A stretch of 64,000 nucleotides of DNA from Fasciola hepatica (taxonomy: Eukaryota; Platyhelminthes; Trematoda; Plagiorchiida; Fasciolidae). The stretch is from positions 496,001 to 560,000 of the forward strand of contig CANUEZ040000129.1 of the NCBI GenBank assembly GCA_948099385.1, written 5' to 3'. Made by a program: the position numbers and the translations under genes. Shown one piece after another: positions 54,159 through 64,000 of the stretch; position 1 is the first letter of the stretch; each line of letters starts with the position of its first letter. Below the pieces are notes generated by a model. It had not been told where the DNA came from. It saw only the letters and a list, made by a program, of their open reading frames with translations, and searched no databases.

Positions 54159-55739
54159 GTGATTAATGATTTGATTAGTTTTTATGAAACTGAGGTGCTA
54201 TGATTTCCGAAAAATCTTGTTGCGGTCATTCCGTTTTCTGTACTCCTTCGATCATTCCAGTTTTGAGTTCCGGCGGGGCTCGATAGATGTGCTCAGCTGA
54301 TGATTCCTAATGTGGTTAAAACATATATGGTCCCATAGTTTCCACGTTGAGCTGATCGCCCGCACTACTCTTGATGGATCATATTGTGCAAACCTTTTGC
54401 GTTGTGCAGAAAATCTCGGATCCCATTATTCTTGTGATTTTGCAAATTTAATGAAACTTTGTAAGCTGTCCCTGTTTGGAATCAATACTTAGTGAAACTC
54501 GGGTTAACTCTGACTTGAAAGGTCTGCCCAAAGTTGAGCGATGTAAATTGGCCGCAGTGTTCATTTACCTGTGTAATTGTGATCGTGTAGTTATCCACGA
54601 GTAATGTTCTTGGTTTGATTTATGAGAAAAGTTCGCTGGATGTAAATTTTTGAAAACCCAGCAAAACACAATGGGGACAAGAAAATCTTGGTGAACATGC
54701 CAGTTTTCATTTATTCGTATTCGTACCAATAAGTGACAGTAAATATGACTCACAAAACGAGGATAGGGAACGACGAGTTGCTGTCCTAGTGATCCAGTTC
54801 AGTCCCTCTGTACGTGTGTGTGTGTGTGTGTGTGTGTGTGTCTGTGTATGCGCAATATGCACGTGTTTTAGCGCACTTGTTCGGGAAACACGAAGTGGGC
54901 CTAGGGTGGTCGAGTGATTACACAAATTGTTTCTGAGCACAGCTTCGGTTTCTGCTTTGGCCGATAATTGTAGATGATGCGAAACGTATTTATCATATCT
55001 GCTGAGAGATAAGACCCAAGAAGGTGTGAACACGTGGTGCTTGCAGTTATCTTAATCACTCCCGTGATGAAACAGGTCAGATAGTTTTGCCGAACTCGTT
55101 CGAATAAGAGTCTAATCGTGCCGTCAGTGCAATTAGTTCGACAAGAATATGTGAATGAATACACAGAAATATGAGAACGACAAACTGGAAAAGGGGCCTG
55201 TTAGCCACGCCGTGGTTCAGTGGGATGCCAACCAAATTATACAAATAAAGTTTTACAGTTACGTCCGGTCTTCACATTGCAAAAGGACTATGCACGAATC
55301 ACTAAGCTTTTGCCGACGTGTTTGATTAGTTACTAGTGGCTCGAGCTTCAGTCTATCAAGAAATTTTAATGACACTGACGTTATTTTTTTTTCGTTTATC
55401 GGAACCGACGGGTAACATGAAATTGTTGATAAGAAAACAATACACTATTAAATTCCGAAATTTCTGTAGAATAATAAAATAATCATAATCAACCCAGCGA
55501 ACTCAATGAACGATATTAGCGGTAAAACCTCGTTCGTGATCATTTGTTAGGCCTTAAAGATGTAGGTCAGAGAAAGAAGTAGAATGTGAGATTTATTGAG
55601 TTTCTGAAACCCCATCCACCATGTTACTTGTTGCATTATTCCCCGCTTTGCCTGATGTGTTGTGGATTGCCGTAAGAATACTTGGACCAGAAAGGGAAAT
55701 GCAACTCTGAGGCAGTGAAGGTGAACTATCCTGAAGTGA
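54159..55739. other. no gene recognised
   Basis: About 1.6 kb of unassigned sequence, including a (GT)n tract. Confidence 0.5.
54814..54841. repeat. (GT)n microsatellite
   Basis: 28 bases of GT dinucleotides. Confidence 0.95.
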
Positions 55740-56547
55740 TAACTCTTTTATGTGCACCTTGGAGTGGTGTGGTGGTTTGAGTGCCTCCGTGACCCAAAGA
55801 GCTTTTCAGGATGGCTTCTTTAAACCGGAGATGCAATCACCCCTCACAGGTCAATGGGTAGAGTCCAGACGAAGTCCAGCCTCTCAACCAGTTGATGGCC
55901 ATCATTTGGTTCTAACCACTATGCCCCTGGAGAGAACACTGCAGCGAATATACACGGAGAGAAGCAGTTTACTCGTCTAAAAACCTCCACTAGATGAACG
56001 TAGGAGTGGAGTACCTGGGGTTTCTCTCAACGGTGGTAGAAGTCATCGCACTTCATCGGGTAGCTGTCGCCCGCCTAAGCTGGACAGCCCCCGACCCAAA
56101 GGATGCTGCCCCTCCACGTCCCGCTTGCTCTATTGGGTACATGGGGCTAAGGACTGAGTCCGAAAAGCGGATCGATAACAGAGCACCAGCAACGACAGGA
56201 TAGAATATATGCAACAGCCAGGTATCACGTGACAAACCAGAAGAAGTTCCTTCACGGGTGCTTCGGTCACGTTCCCGTGCCGGGTAACGTTCCACTATCT
56301 TGTGGGACTTTTGAGTCAAGGACTCCGTTTAGGGTTCCCAAAGAAAACTCCTTCGGCGGTGTGAGCAGCCGCGAATTATGATTCACACGGAAACCTCCAG
56401 TATCTTTCCTGTAAAGGGCCTTACCAATTTTCCCTCCTTTAATTTAAGGTCGATGCGAAAGAGCCACCTGTAGTTGCGACTGTGATGAAAGCAGTAGTTC
56501 AGGAGTTGGGTATAAGTCGAATGATCTCCTTAAGCCTCAATATACAC

Positions 56548-57562
56548 TTCACCTGGTTGCCTTTCATATTTGCACATTAAGTCAGATAGGGCCACAGGTT
56601 GTCCTCGCTAAAACTCTCGACACCTTTGAAATAGAGGTATGTTGTCTCCGAAACACTCGTACAAGACCCCACTTCTGTGGTCACCCTTCGCACCCCACAT
56701 GCAACCTCAGTTTCTCACTTCACTCTTCGAGTGTCGGAATACCAGTTATCTAGAGCTCGTGCTCTGGTTGGTGTTGGGATTGCTTTGAGCCTGAAAGCTG
56801 AGCGCGCATTGCTCGACTGGATTCCAGTCAGCAGTCATTTGTGAGCAGTTCGGTTGGACGGTTCTGTTCGTGTCAACAACAACAAACTGAATCGCCGATT
56901 TTTGTTAGTCGTGTCTGTGTACGCGCCGACTGCCTGCAATTCCTCTGAGACCAAAAACGAATTCTATCAGGGTTTATCTCAGATGATTCGAAGCCCATGT
57001 TCAACGGACATGGTGGTCATTGCTAGGGATTTCAATGCCCAGGTTGACCGTTTTCGAGATTCCAAAAGCCACATCAGAGACCCATTTGCTATCCCGGTTG
57101 ATGGTACAGATAACGGCAATCGTCTGATTCAGGTGTGCTCCGACCACAGATTGTTTCTAGCAAGTACGAACTTCTACCATAAGAAACCGCATAGAATGGC
57201 ATGGCGTCCTCTTTCATCTTCACAACGTTGGACTCAGATTGATCACGTTATGATTGGTCACCGCTGGCGTGGATCAGTTAAAGATTATCGTTCATTTCGG
57301 TCTACTCCTGTGGAGTCAGATCATGCCTTGGTACGTGCTTGCTTCTGTTTACCTCTCGTCCGTGGTCCCACCAATTTAAATATCACTCTTCCCGAGCAGT
57401 TGCTTTCAGATGATAACCAGCTACACAGTTTCCAGACGGAACTGTCTACGCAGTTATCGATGTTCAGGACCCCAAATGAAGGCTTGCAACAGATCAAGGA
57501 AACCTTGCATGCCGTTTCGAATGTCATTCAGGATTCTGGTTCAAGTAGACCTCACAAAAAAT
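56548..57562 (+). pseudogene. AP-type endonuclease of the right-hand non-LTR element
   Basis: After a frameshifted start (F-H-I-C-T-L-S-Q-I-G, then I-E-V-C-C, with the expected catalytic S-E-T-R changed to R-N-T-R), a 236-codon open stretch begins at 56854. It keeps V-S-V-Y-A-P-T-A, R-D-F-N-A-Q-V, I-D-H-V-M-I-G-H and V-E-S-D-H-A-L-V, covering the later catalytic Asp, Asn and His. The glutamate change alone would abolish activity. Confidence 0.82.
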
Positions 57563-57858
57563 AGATATCTTCGACATCAGTTGCTTTGTTGAATGCTCGC
57601 GGATACGCTCCTTGGGATGGCACTTTCAATGAAATGCACAAAATCTCCCAGAAGCCGACTGACTAGGAGCCTGAGAAATGACCGTGAGCAGTGATGGACT
57701 GCCAAATGCGGGGAAATGGAAAAGGCTGTGTCCATTGGCAATACTCGCATCCTTTACCGTTTGATTTGAAGTACCTGTCCACGGAAACCTGGTGTAAATG
57801 AATTATTCAAGGAATCCGACGGCTTACTGATTCACTATCAGAGACGTCATCTGGATCG

Positions 57859-59130
57859 TTGGATGGAGCACTTCAAAGAACAATTCAGTTGTCCGACTTC
57901 AACGCTGGACCTTCCAAATATAAGCTTGACAATGAAGCCGGTTTCAGACTCCGGCAAACCTTAGGGCACAGACACATCTTCCGCAGGCCCACAAACTGTG
58001 TCTTTCTTGATCTGAAACCGGTGTTCGACTCAGTCGACAGCACAGTTCCCTGGTGCTGCTCCTCAGTGAAGGGTGTGCCAGAAAAGTTTATTTCTGTTTT
58101 CCAATGTTTGCATGCGAACAGCCGAAGCCGAGTTCGTGCTTACGGCCATTTTTCACCCAAGTTCACCACGGAAAGTGGTGTTCGTCAGGGTTTCTCTTTT
58201 TCACCCTTTCTCTTCAATTTTGTGGTTGAATTGATTTTTGAGGTAGCCCTATCCTCGTGTGAGAATAGCGGCATCGATCTTTGGTCAGACAGTTTGACTT
58301 AGAATATGCGGGCTATATTTCTTTTCTGAGCAAAGATCCAGGCAAGTTGCAGGCTTTCTTCCATAGGCTAAACAATAGTGTAGCAATGTTTGGGATGCGT
58401 CTTGCACCTTCAAAGTGCAAAATGCTGCTGCAGAACTGGGTTGGCTCAAGACCAAATCTTGTGTTGGCAGGGGGAGCTCAAACCTAAGTAGACAAGCTTT
58501 GTTACCTGGGCAGTTACATCTCATCAGGTGGACAGATATCGGATGAAGTGTCATCGCGTATGGAGAAGGCTCGTTTGGATTGTGCCAACCTCAGCCTTCT
58601 GTCGCGTCGGCGTGACATCCAGCTGTCTGTTAAGTGTAGACTGTGGTTAGTTCCGTTCTTTTATGCGGTTCAGAAACATGGCCGTTGAGGATAGAAGATA
58701 GACGAAGACTGTCGATGTTCGAGCACCGACGTCTCCGTCCATTGTTCGAGTATGGTGGGAACATTGTATTAGCAATACTGAGGTTAGACTTAAAGTGTTG
58801 GGAACCACAGGTCAGTCTGTGGATCAAGCACTAAATCTAAACAGGTTAAGGTGGTTGGAACATGTGTTACGCATGCCCACCGATAGACTTCCCCAGCGTA
58901 CATTTCTCCGAGGCAGGTAGTGATTGGAGGGTAAGTCGAGTTGGTCAGTCCATGACATGGCAAAAATGTGTAAAAAAAAACGTGACGAGTGGACTTGGCC
59001 AAGTAGAGGATGTTAGACTTCCAGGTTGGGGTCCAGGTGATCCGCCTACTAAATGGCTGGAGACGTTAGGTGATATGGTTAGGAGCTGCAGCCAGTGGCG
59101 TAGTTACTTCTGGACTCTTTCCTCGTCGTT
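57859..59130 (+). pseudogene. reverse transcriptase and C-terminal domain of the right-hand non-LTR element
   Basis: A 147-codon frame joins the post-endonuclease linker directly to N-E-A-G-F-R (normally Q-A-G-F-R), so roughly 130 codons of fingers are missing. Motif A survives as F-L-D-L-K-P-V-F-D-S-V-D, and motif B as S-G-V-R-Q-G-F-S-F-S-P-F. Motif C has become E-Y-A-G-Y, losing both aspartates. A-P-S-K-C-K-M-L-L follows in the next frame (58281-58487). The tail (58862-59134) ends in L-P-G-W-G-P-G-D-P-P-T-K-W-L-E-T-L. Dead copy. Confidence 0.82.
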
Positions 59131-59349
59131 TTGATTTCCGCCTGAAACTTTGACTTTTTGGATCTTTATCGCTGTGTTCCTATTCTCTTCGCCCTTTACT
59201 GGACGATATTGGAAGGTAGCCACCGAAACCAGAGCACAGAAGTGAGCGGCTAACGGCTGAATAAACTGAAACTAAACTGAATTTATGTGTGTATATAATA
59301 TACATATATCGCAATTACTTGCTAGTAGTGCGTGGGATGGACGATAATT

Positions 59350-59575
59350 TGTAGGCTGAGTGTCGGTTGGACTCCAGCTTCCACCCACAAAACTTAGGTC
59401 ACCCAACCAAGCTTGCATTCGGAAGCACCAGACTCGAGTTTCGCTCTTGTTAGAGCTCATCAGTTGTGCATATCCTCCTTCGTATCCAGGACTTGAATCC
59501 GGGCTTTTTCACTTCGAAGGAGTATGTGTTACCACAGTGCCATCCCGCTCTCATCCCGGCTGATCCAATCAACCT
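59350..59575 (-). repeat. tRNA-derived SINE, family S2 copy c
   Basis: The minus strand carries TGGCACTGTGGTAACAC (A-box area) and GATTCAAGTCC (B-box area), then a body with GGATATGCACAACTGATGAG, related to the bodies of copies a and b. It lies just downstream of the non-LTR element. Confidence 0.6.
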
Positions 59576-59829
59576 AGTTAGGTTTGTTCATATGTTGTCC
59601 CCCATGACAGCCAGAAATGCTCGACAGCTTCGAATAGAGACACGGTATCCTTCCCGTTAACTCCAAATCACATTCGTGGATCTCATAAAAGAAAAAGTGG
59701 TAGGAGATTATATTTTACAGGATGTGATTCATCATGCAATTTCTAATCTTAACTCACTGTTGAAAAATTAGAATACAAACGAATTTAATTGTATTTATTG
59801 GAAAATCCACTTGCATTCACATCGAAAAG
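59576..59829. other. no gene recognised
   Basis: Short unassigned stretch between two tRNA-like repeats. Confidence 0.5.
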
Positions 59830-59907
59830 CCGGTCGAAGCAAGCCGGAGTCGAATCGGCGACATTCCGCTTACCGGGTAGATGCTTTACCAACTGAGTTG
59901 ACACGTT
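59830..59907 (-). repeat. tRNA-like SINE head
   Basis: The minus strand reads CAACTCAGTTGGTAAAGC, close to a standard D-arm/A box, then GATTCGACTCCGGC with a near-perfect B box and four paired bases in the T stem. The acceptor arms do not pair and the anticodon stem is poor, so this is a retroposon head or pseudogene rather than a working tRNA gene. The head differs from those of S1 and S2. Confidence 0.65.
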
Positions 59908-60889
59908 ACGGACCGTTGAGTGTGAATAACGCAAGTGAATAATCGATGATGCGCGAACCACTATTCCTACGATACATAGCAACCATTCTGGTTTTAACCA
60001 TTGGGCTAACCTCGTCGATCACTTCCCAAGCGGACGAACAGCCCACGACTGAACGTGATCCAATGAACATTGAAATATATTCGTAGATAGTATTGTTGGC
60101 ACGAGGAGCACGATATATATGTTTTGAACAGTTTCGCTGCGTCTCATCATGGTACATATGGCAGAACAATATTGTTTATACAGGTTGATGTAAAACGCAA
60201 TTTTCGACAAATGACCTTGGGAAGTCAATACAAGGGTCATGTCACGTCAAGAATTAACAAATAGCTCCTTCAGCTAACACAATACAAGTTCCATCGACGT
60301 ATAGCAATGGACTCGGCAAACCTCGGTGTGTTGTTTTTATGGAGTAACCATTTACAGGATTTCTGAATAGTCTTAGGGGAATAATATCGTTTCCGATATA
60401 AGTAGTATGACATTGTATGTGTATGATAGGACAAAATTCATCCAGAAGCACACGGCCAGTTTCGAGGTTGTTGTCTCTCCTCAGGTATGCGTACACGGTA
60501 CTCTTCTACGCCCCGTCAACCTTATACTCGGGCGCCCCACATTTGGTTTACGATAATAATCTCATTTGAATCGGATGGAGCATACGTGGATAGAGAGTCC
60601 ATTTTCATAATTGCACAGAGATTCTTCCAAAGTCAGTTCGTCGGTTAACTCGGCTAACCTTCAGAACAAGGGCACGTAGTCTCAAATATGGACTTTTGAT
60701 ATAGATAGTATGGCGTAATATCGTTGCTGAAAATTGGAAACCAGTCAGTGTCGGCCTCACACAGAAAAAGAAAACAGGTGTATCTTGTTCCACTGAAAAT
60801 GAGCGGAATGCTCGTTTTTCTCCTTTTGCGTTGACGGTTAAGACAAAAAATAGTTCACATTATGTGCTCTAGTTTATTTCGCTTGCTGC

Positions 60890-60941
<52 letters not shown>

Positions 60942-61425
60942 CTCCCAACTCAACTTTGAAGTCCGTGGAAATACAGTTGTTTCTTCCTTGTGTGTGCTTA
61001 TTCACCGAGTAACTCAACTTCGAGGTTCGTGACCGTGGGTCACGCTGGGTTATCCGAACTGGTTCTGAACAGAAGTTCCTCACCATTACAAACTGGCAAA
61101 GCCCTGTGTAGCAGAACAACACTGAGCGATCGAAGACCAACATCAACCACAAGGTAAACTCAATGTTAAAACTTTCCATAAAACCAGTGTATTAAAAATC
61201 ATTCATGAACACTCATGAGTCTAGGTGTCTATAGTATCCTTTACAACAAGCAGCCGCTAGGTAAACAAAATTGTGGACAGTTTTGTTGTTCGGTTTGTTT
61301 TCCGCATATACAGTTACACACACAGCCCTGGCAATTACGACTACCCCTATCGCGTGTTCCGTCTCTCTACCCCTCTCGTCAATCCATGTATCTATTAGTA
61401 CTGCAGTTGTCCTGACCGTGGTAGT
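59908..61425. other. no gene recognised
   Basis: Unassigned sequence upstream of the probable first exon, including a (TA)n tract. The left part may be the body of the tRNA-like repeat. Confidence 0.45.
60892..60941. repeat. (TA)n microsatellite
   Basis: 50 bases of AT dinucleotides. Confidence 0.97.
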
Positions 61426-61446
61426 TTGGTCTTTTTCTGCATTGCG

Positions 61447-61479
61447 ATTGGCTACTTTGTTCATAGGCAGTCAACCAAT
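61447..61479 (+). promoter_or_regulatory. divergent CCAAT-box pair
   Basis: ATTGG at 61447-61451 and CCAAT at 61475-61479 face opposite ways 28 bases apart, in near-repeated contexts (GCGATTGGC and ACCAATCGC). They sit 34-130 bases upstream of the two candidate start codons. A role as NF-Y-type promoter sites is an inference from motif and position. Confidence 0.4.
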
Positions 61480-61512
61480 CGCAACCAGACACACCATTCG
61501 CTGAACACAAAT

Positions 61513-62446
61513 ATGACCACGAGCCAGTTAACAACACACAGTTTTAAAATACCACGTGGACACACGTGGACAGTTATGGCGACCGCGTGCTCGGCTCCAG
61601 TTCGTAGACTGTTTGCTGAACAAAGAAGCGAATCATGCCGACGTCGTGAGAGTTCAGAACGAATATCTGAAGTGGAGCAAATCTGTCGCAAAAGCGTTCA
61701 ACGTTTACGCGAATTGTTCAGTTTCGACCTGGATTGCATGGCACCGGTCTCAGTAACATCAAATAAAGAGAATTCGCGCAACACCTATCCAACCACTGCA
61801 TGCTCAACACCAACTACACCACACCCAGAAACGGAAAATGCACACGGATACTGGCTTTGGCAGCAGATGGATTTAAAACATACCTATGTCCCCGAATTCT
61901 ACCATCCGAAAAGATACCACTCAGACAGTCATTTGGTTGCCTCAAAAACACAAAACCGGTTGCGAATTCCTCAAACGCCACGGAAACAACGTGGATCAAC
62001 ACAAAAGTTGTTCGATGAGAAGGACCATATTTTGTCCGACAAAACCGAGAGGAAAAATCCGCTTTCAAACTCAGGCATGCCTACACTTTTTCAAATTTGG
62101 GGTCCCCGTATACGTCGTTCTTCTTATTCAGACCCCGAACAATCTGATATCAAAGGGACAAGATGCAGGGCAAGTGCCCGCAGCGGATCATCCGGGCGCA
62201 ATCCTGATAAAGAGATTGCGTTGTTTTCCTCAAGTCTTGAGGTCCCGGTGAACTCACCGGTCAAACAGACGACGTTGAATGGGAAAGAAAAACTGGAAAA
62301 AGAATTCGTCAAATCGTCATCAAAGACCATTGATGAACACGTGCGACGTTCCCGGAGCCTAACCCCGATTACAAGTGGTCGGAATCGGAATCGTCCTCGT
62401 GTCAGCATCTCAGTCTCGAAAAAATATCATCAAACTACTCTCACTG
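61513..62446 (+). CDS. probable first coding exon of an unrecognised host gene
   Basis: A 311-codon open frame from the first ATG to a donor (CTG-GTATGT) that ends in phase 1. A second ATG at 61576 has a better context (G after ATG). The product is basic, rich in Ser, Thr, Arg and Pro, and mostly disordered. The exception is a predicted helical segment, R-I-S-E-V-E-Q-I-C-R-K-S-V-Q-R-L-R-E-L-F, near residues 56-75 from the first ATG. Several S/T-P sites (T-P-T-T-P, P-Q-T-P-R-K, S-L-T-P) and R-R-S-R-S-L suggest phosphorylation, as in cytoskeletal or cell-cycle regulators, but no family is recognised. The frame is long and not transposon-like. Downstream exons were not found before the window end. 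Confidence 0.6.
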
Positions 62447-63690
62447 GTATGTCTTGTCTAGACGCATGTAGGAATTTTCGCGTTTAGGACTGTTGTGTTG
62501 CTCTGTGAATAGTTGTGCTAGCACTACATCACCAGTTTAGACTTTTTGATTATCACAAAAATAGCAGCTGCGTCGCCCCGAAATGTGGTTCGTATTGGTA
62601 ATAGGGAATAGCTAGCTAAGAACGTCAAGGTTAATTGAACTACGCCCAAATCTGCCTCAGTGTACTCGGAAAAGACAGTAATTCAAAACGGAAACTGCGA
62701 ATCTTGGCACTCATTCATTTCAGATGTATTTTTTACCTTCGCCTGGGTATTTAGTCTTAATACTGTTAACCGTGAAACTTTCCCCGGTGGTATTCTTCTC
62801 TGTACAAAAATATGTACTCACCTAAGATGATAATATAATTATTAGCAGCGTATAATGCTTTGGAGCAAATACAACCAGTATTAGCTGATGTAGTAACAAG
62901 GACGATTTGATGACCGTTCGTATGAGATTTACCATTAACTTGGTTGCTAAACACAATCTGATTGTCTGAGTACTCAGTTACGCGACCGGGCCTAATCGCC
63001 CATTGGTGAGTGAGCCCTCAGTCTATTATAGTGAATAGTTTGTAGCTGTCACCTTTACCCCAACAAACAGAACGTGGCTTTAACATATGCCGCTGTCCAC
63101 GCATTGAACTAGGCAAACTGTAGATAATACACAGACACGTTTCATGCCAAAAAAGAAAGATTATTACGTGTCTGGCGTTTTCTTTTAGTTTAACTAACCT
63201 GAGGCTGGAGTCGCTCGGTTCGTGGGGACAGGAGTGACGAATTACAGCGCTTTTCTGGGTCATAAGGGTAGGAGTGATTCTGACCTTTTCCACGAAAAAA
63301 CCTCAATAGCAGTCACTCGCGGTGGTGACCTTTTTCCTTACTATTGACATGGTGGTTGTGGTCCCCCTGTTAGTCCAGAGCGGACATGTTACGTCAGCTG
63401 GACATCATAGCCAAGGTGTGCGTCCAAGCCGCTCGTTCCAGGTATCAGTGCTTCACAAGTAACGAAGCCGGGGGACGGATGGTTACAGTTCCTACCCCAT
63501 TTAAGCAGTGGTGGGCGCACAAACTATGGATTAACAGTACTGTGGTTTAATAGTGCGGTTCAGTGGAATGACTGAATTTTATTCTCCACCGAGGATTTTC
63601 ATTCATTTAGGCTTTACAGTCAGAATTATCCATTAGTAGTAACAGAAGTAGGCGTCTACTTGCATCATTTAAAAGTTTTGATACCCTTCC

Positions 63691-63695
<5 letters not shown>
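62447..63695. other. probable intron, no exon recognised
   Basis: Follows the candidate donor. No phase-compatible exon with a coding look was found up to the (TA)n tract. Confidence 0.4.

Positions 63696-63769
<74 letters not shown>
63696..63769. repeat. (TA)n microsatellite
   Basis: 74 bases of AT dinucleotides. Confidence 0.97.
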
Positions 63770-63772
<3 letters not shown>

Positions 63773-63929
63773 GATCTAATATGAGGTGCCAGGAATGCGA
63801 ATGGCTACCCTTGGTTGGAGAGTTCACAAATCTTATCTTTGTTTTATTTACTCCTTTTTATTATGCAATAATGGTACTATGTTTTAGGGAGGAGGTTGCA
63901 GCCAATTAGAAGCTGCCAACTGGAGAAAG

Positions 63930-64000
63930 TGACTGGTGCCAAAGGCAGGATCGGAACTCGGGACTAAAGGGATATTGTAAGACCACCCCGGTGACCGTCT
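63930..64000 (-). repeat. tRNA-like SINE head, cut by the window end
   Basis: The minus strand reads CCGGGGTGGTCTTACAATATC (A-box area) and GAGTTCCGATCC (B-box area with one extra base), followed by CTGCCTTTGGCACC. The layout matches tRNA-derived retroposons. The element may extend beyond the window. Confidence 0.4.

Larger units (their letters stand above)
55740..59280 (+). mobile_element. RTE-like EN-RT non-LTR retrotransposon with 5' leader and internal deletion
   Basis: A G/C-rich leader (about 55740-56547) precedes an EN-RT frame of the same family as the copies at 1-2195 and 13.5-16.9 kb. The endonuclease runs 56548-57562. The RT fingers are deleted near 57915, and RT motifs A and B follow. 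The C-terminal domain ends with L-G-D-M-V-R-S-C-S-Q-W-R-S near 59100. A short 3' UTR closes with repeats of AAACTGAA. Stops and frameshifts are common in the second half. The left boundary is a guess from the change in composition. Confidence 0.82.

Overview
This window is eukaryotic and looks like part of a repeat-rich flatworm genome, most likely a digenean fluke. The evidence is short coding exons separated by introns of about 0.5-1.8 kb, many decayed EN-RT non-LTR retrotransposons, Ty3/Gypsy fragments whose integrase tail resembles the CsRn1-type elements of flukes, tRNA-headed SINE-like repeats, and long (TA)n and (CA)n tracts. I could not identify the species. Most of the sequence is transposon debris and unassigned DNA. 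Two stretches look like host genes.

Left part (1-12.4 kb). A decayed RTE-like non-LTR element runs in from the left edge to about 2.2 kb. One copy of an unnamed dispersed repeat lies at 4.5-4.9 kb. The best host gene is at 6729-12416 (+). Six exons join with consistent phases at GT/AG junctions and encode the last 523 residues of a protein with an acidic first part and an arginine/serine-rich tail, probably a nuclear RNA-processing protein. Its introns hold a possible antisense solo LTR (9.4-9.95 kb) and an antisense tRNA-derived SINE (10.5-10.77 kb).

Nested-transposon region (12.8-20.8 kb). A Ty3/Gypsy element on the minus strand has its 3' LTR at 12816-12981 and its integrase tail at 13.05-13.52 kb. 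It is interrupted by a nearly complete EN-RT non-LTR element (about 13525-16916, minus) and resumes with integrase and RNase H at 16.95-17.8 kb. It then stops at a 21-bp-arm hairpin and a (TA)n tract. A 1.14-kb 5'-truncated copy of the non-LTR element lies at 19704-20842. It differs from the first copy at one base by eye and shares its inactivating lesions.

Middle (20.8-35.1 kb). Mostly unassigned, with an LTR-like block, a tRNA-like SINE head, an RT relic (26.2-26.9 kb), an endonuclease relic (27.7-27.96 kb) and the second copy of the dispersed repeat. The most striking structure is a 5-kb palindrome at 29261-34254. It has two nearly identical 2370-bp inverted arms around a 254-bp spacer and is followed by two further partial copies of its core in opposite orientations (34252-34513 and about 34680-35145).

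Right part (36-64 kb). A compact, decayed Gypsy element with two short LTRs lies at 35967-39044 (minus), and a CR1/Jockey-like RT relic at about 40.6-42.1 kb. SINE fragments occur near 46-48 kb and 59-60 kb, and a 462-bp direct repeat at 50848-51309 and 53697-54158. A third RTE-like EN-RT element at 55.7-59.3 kb (+) retains its 5' leader but has lost the RT fingers. A probable first coding exon of an unrecognised host gene lies at 61513-62446 (+), preceded by a divergent pair of CCAAT boxes.

No intact tRNA or rRNA gene, CRISPR array or bacterial-type feature was seen. All family calls come from reading motifs by eye; no database search was run.
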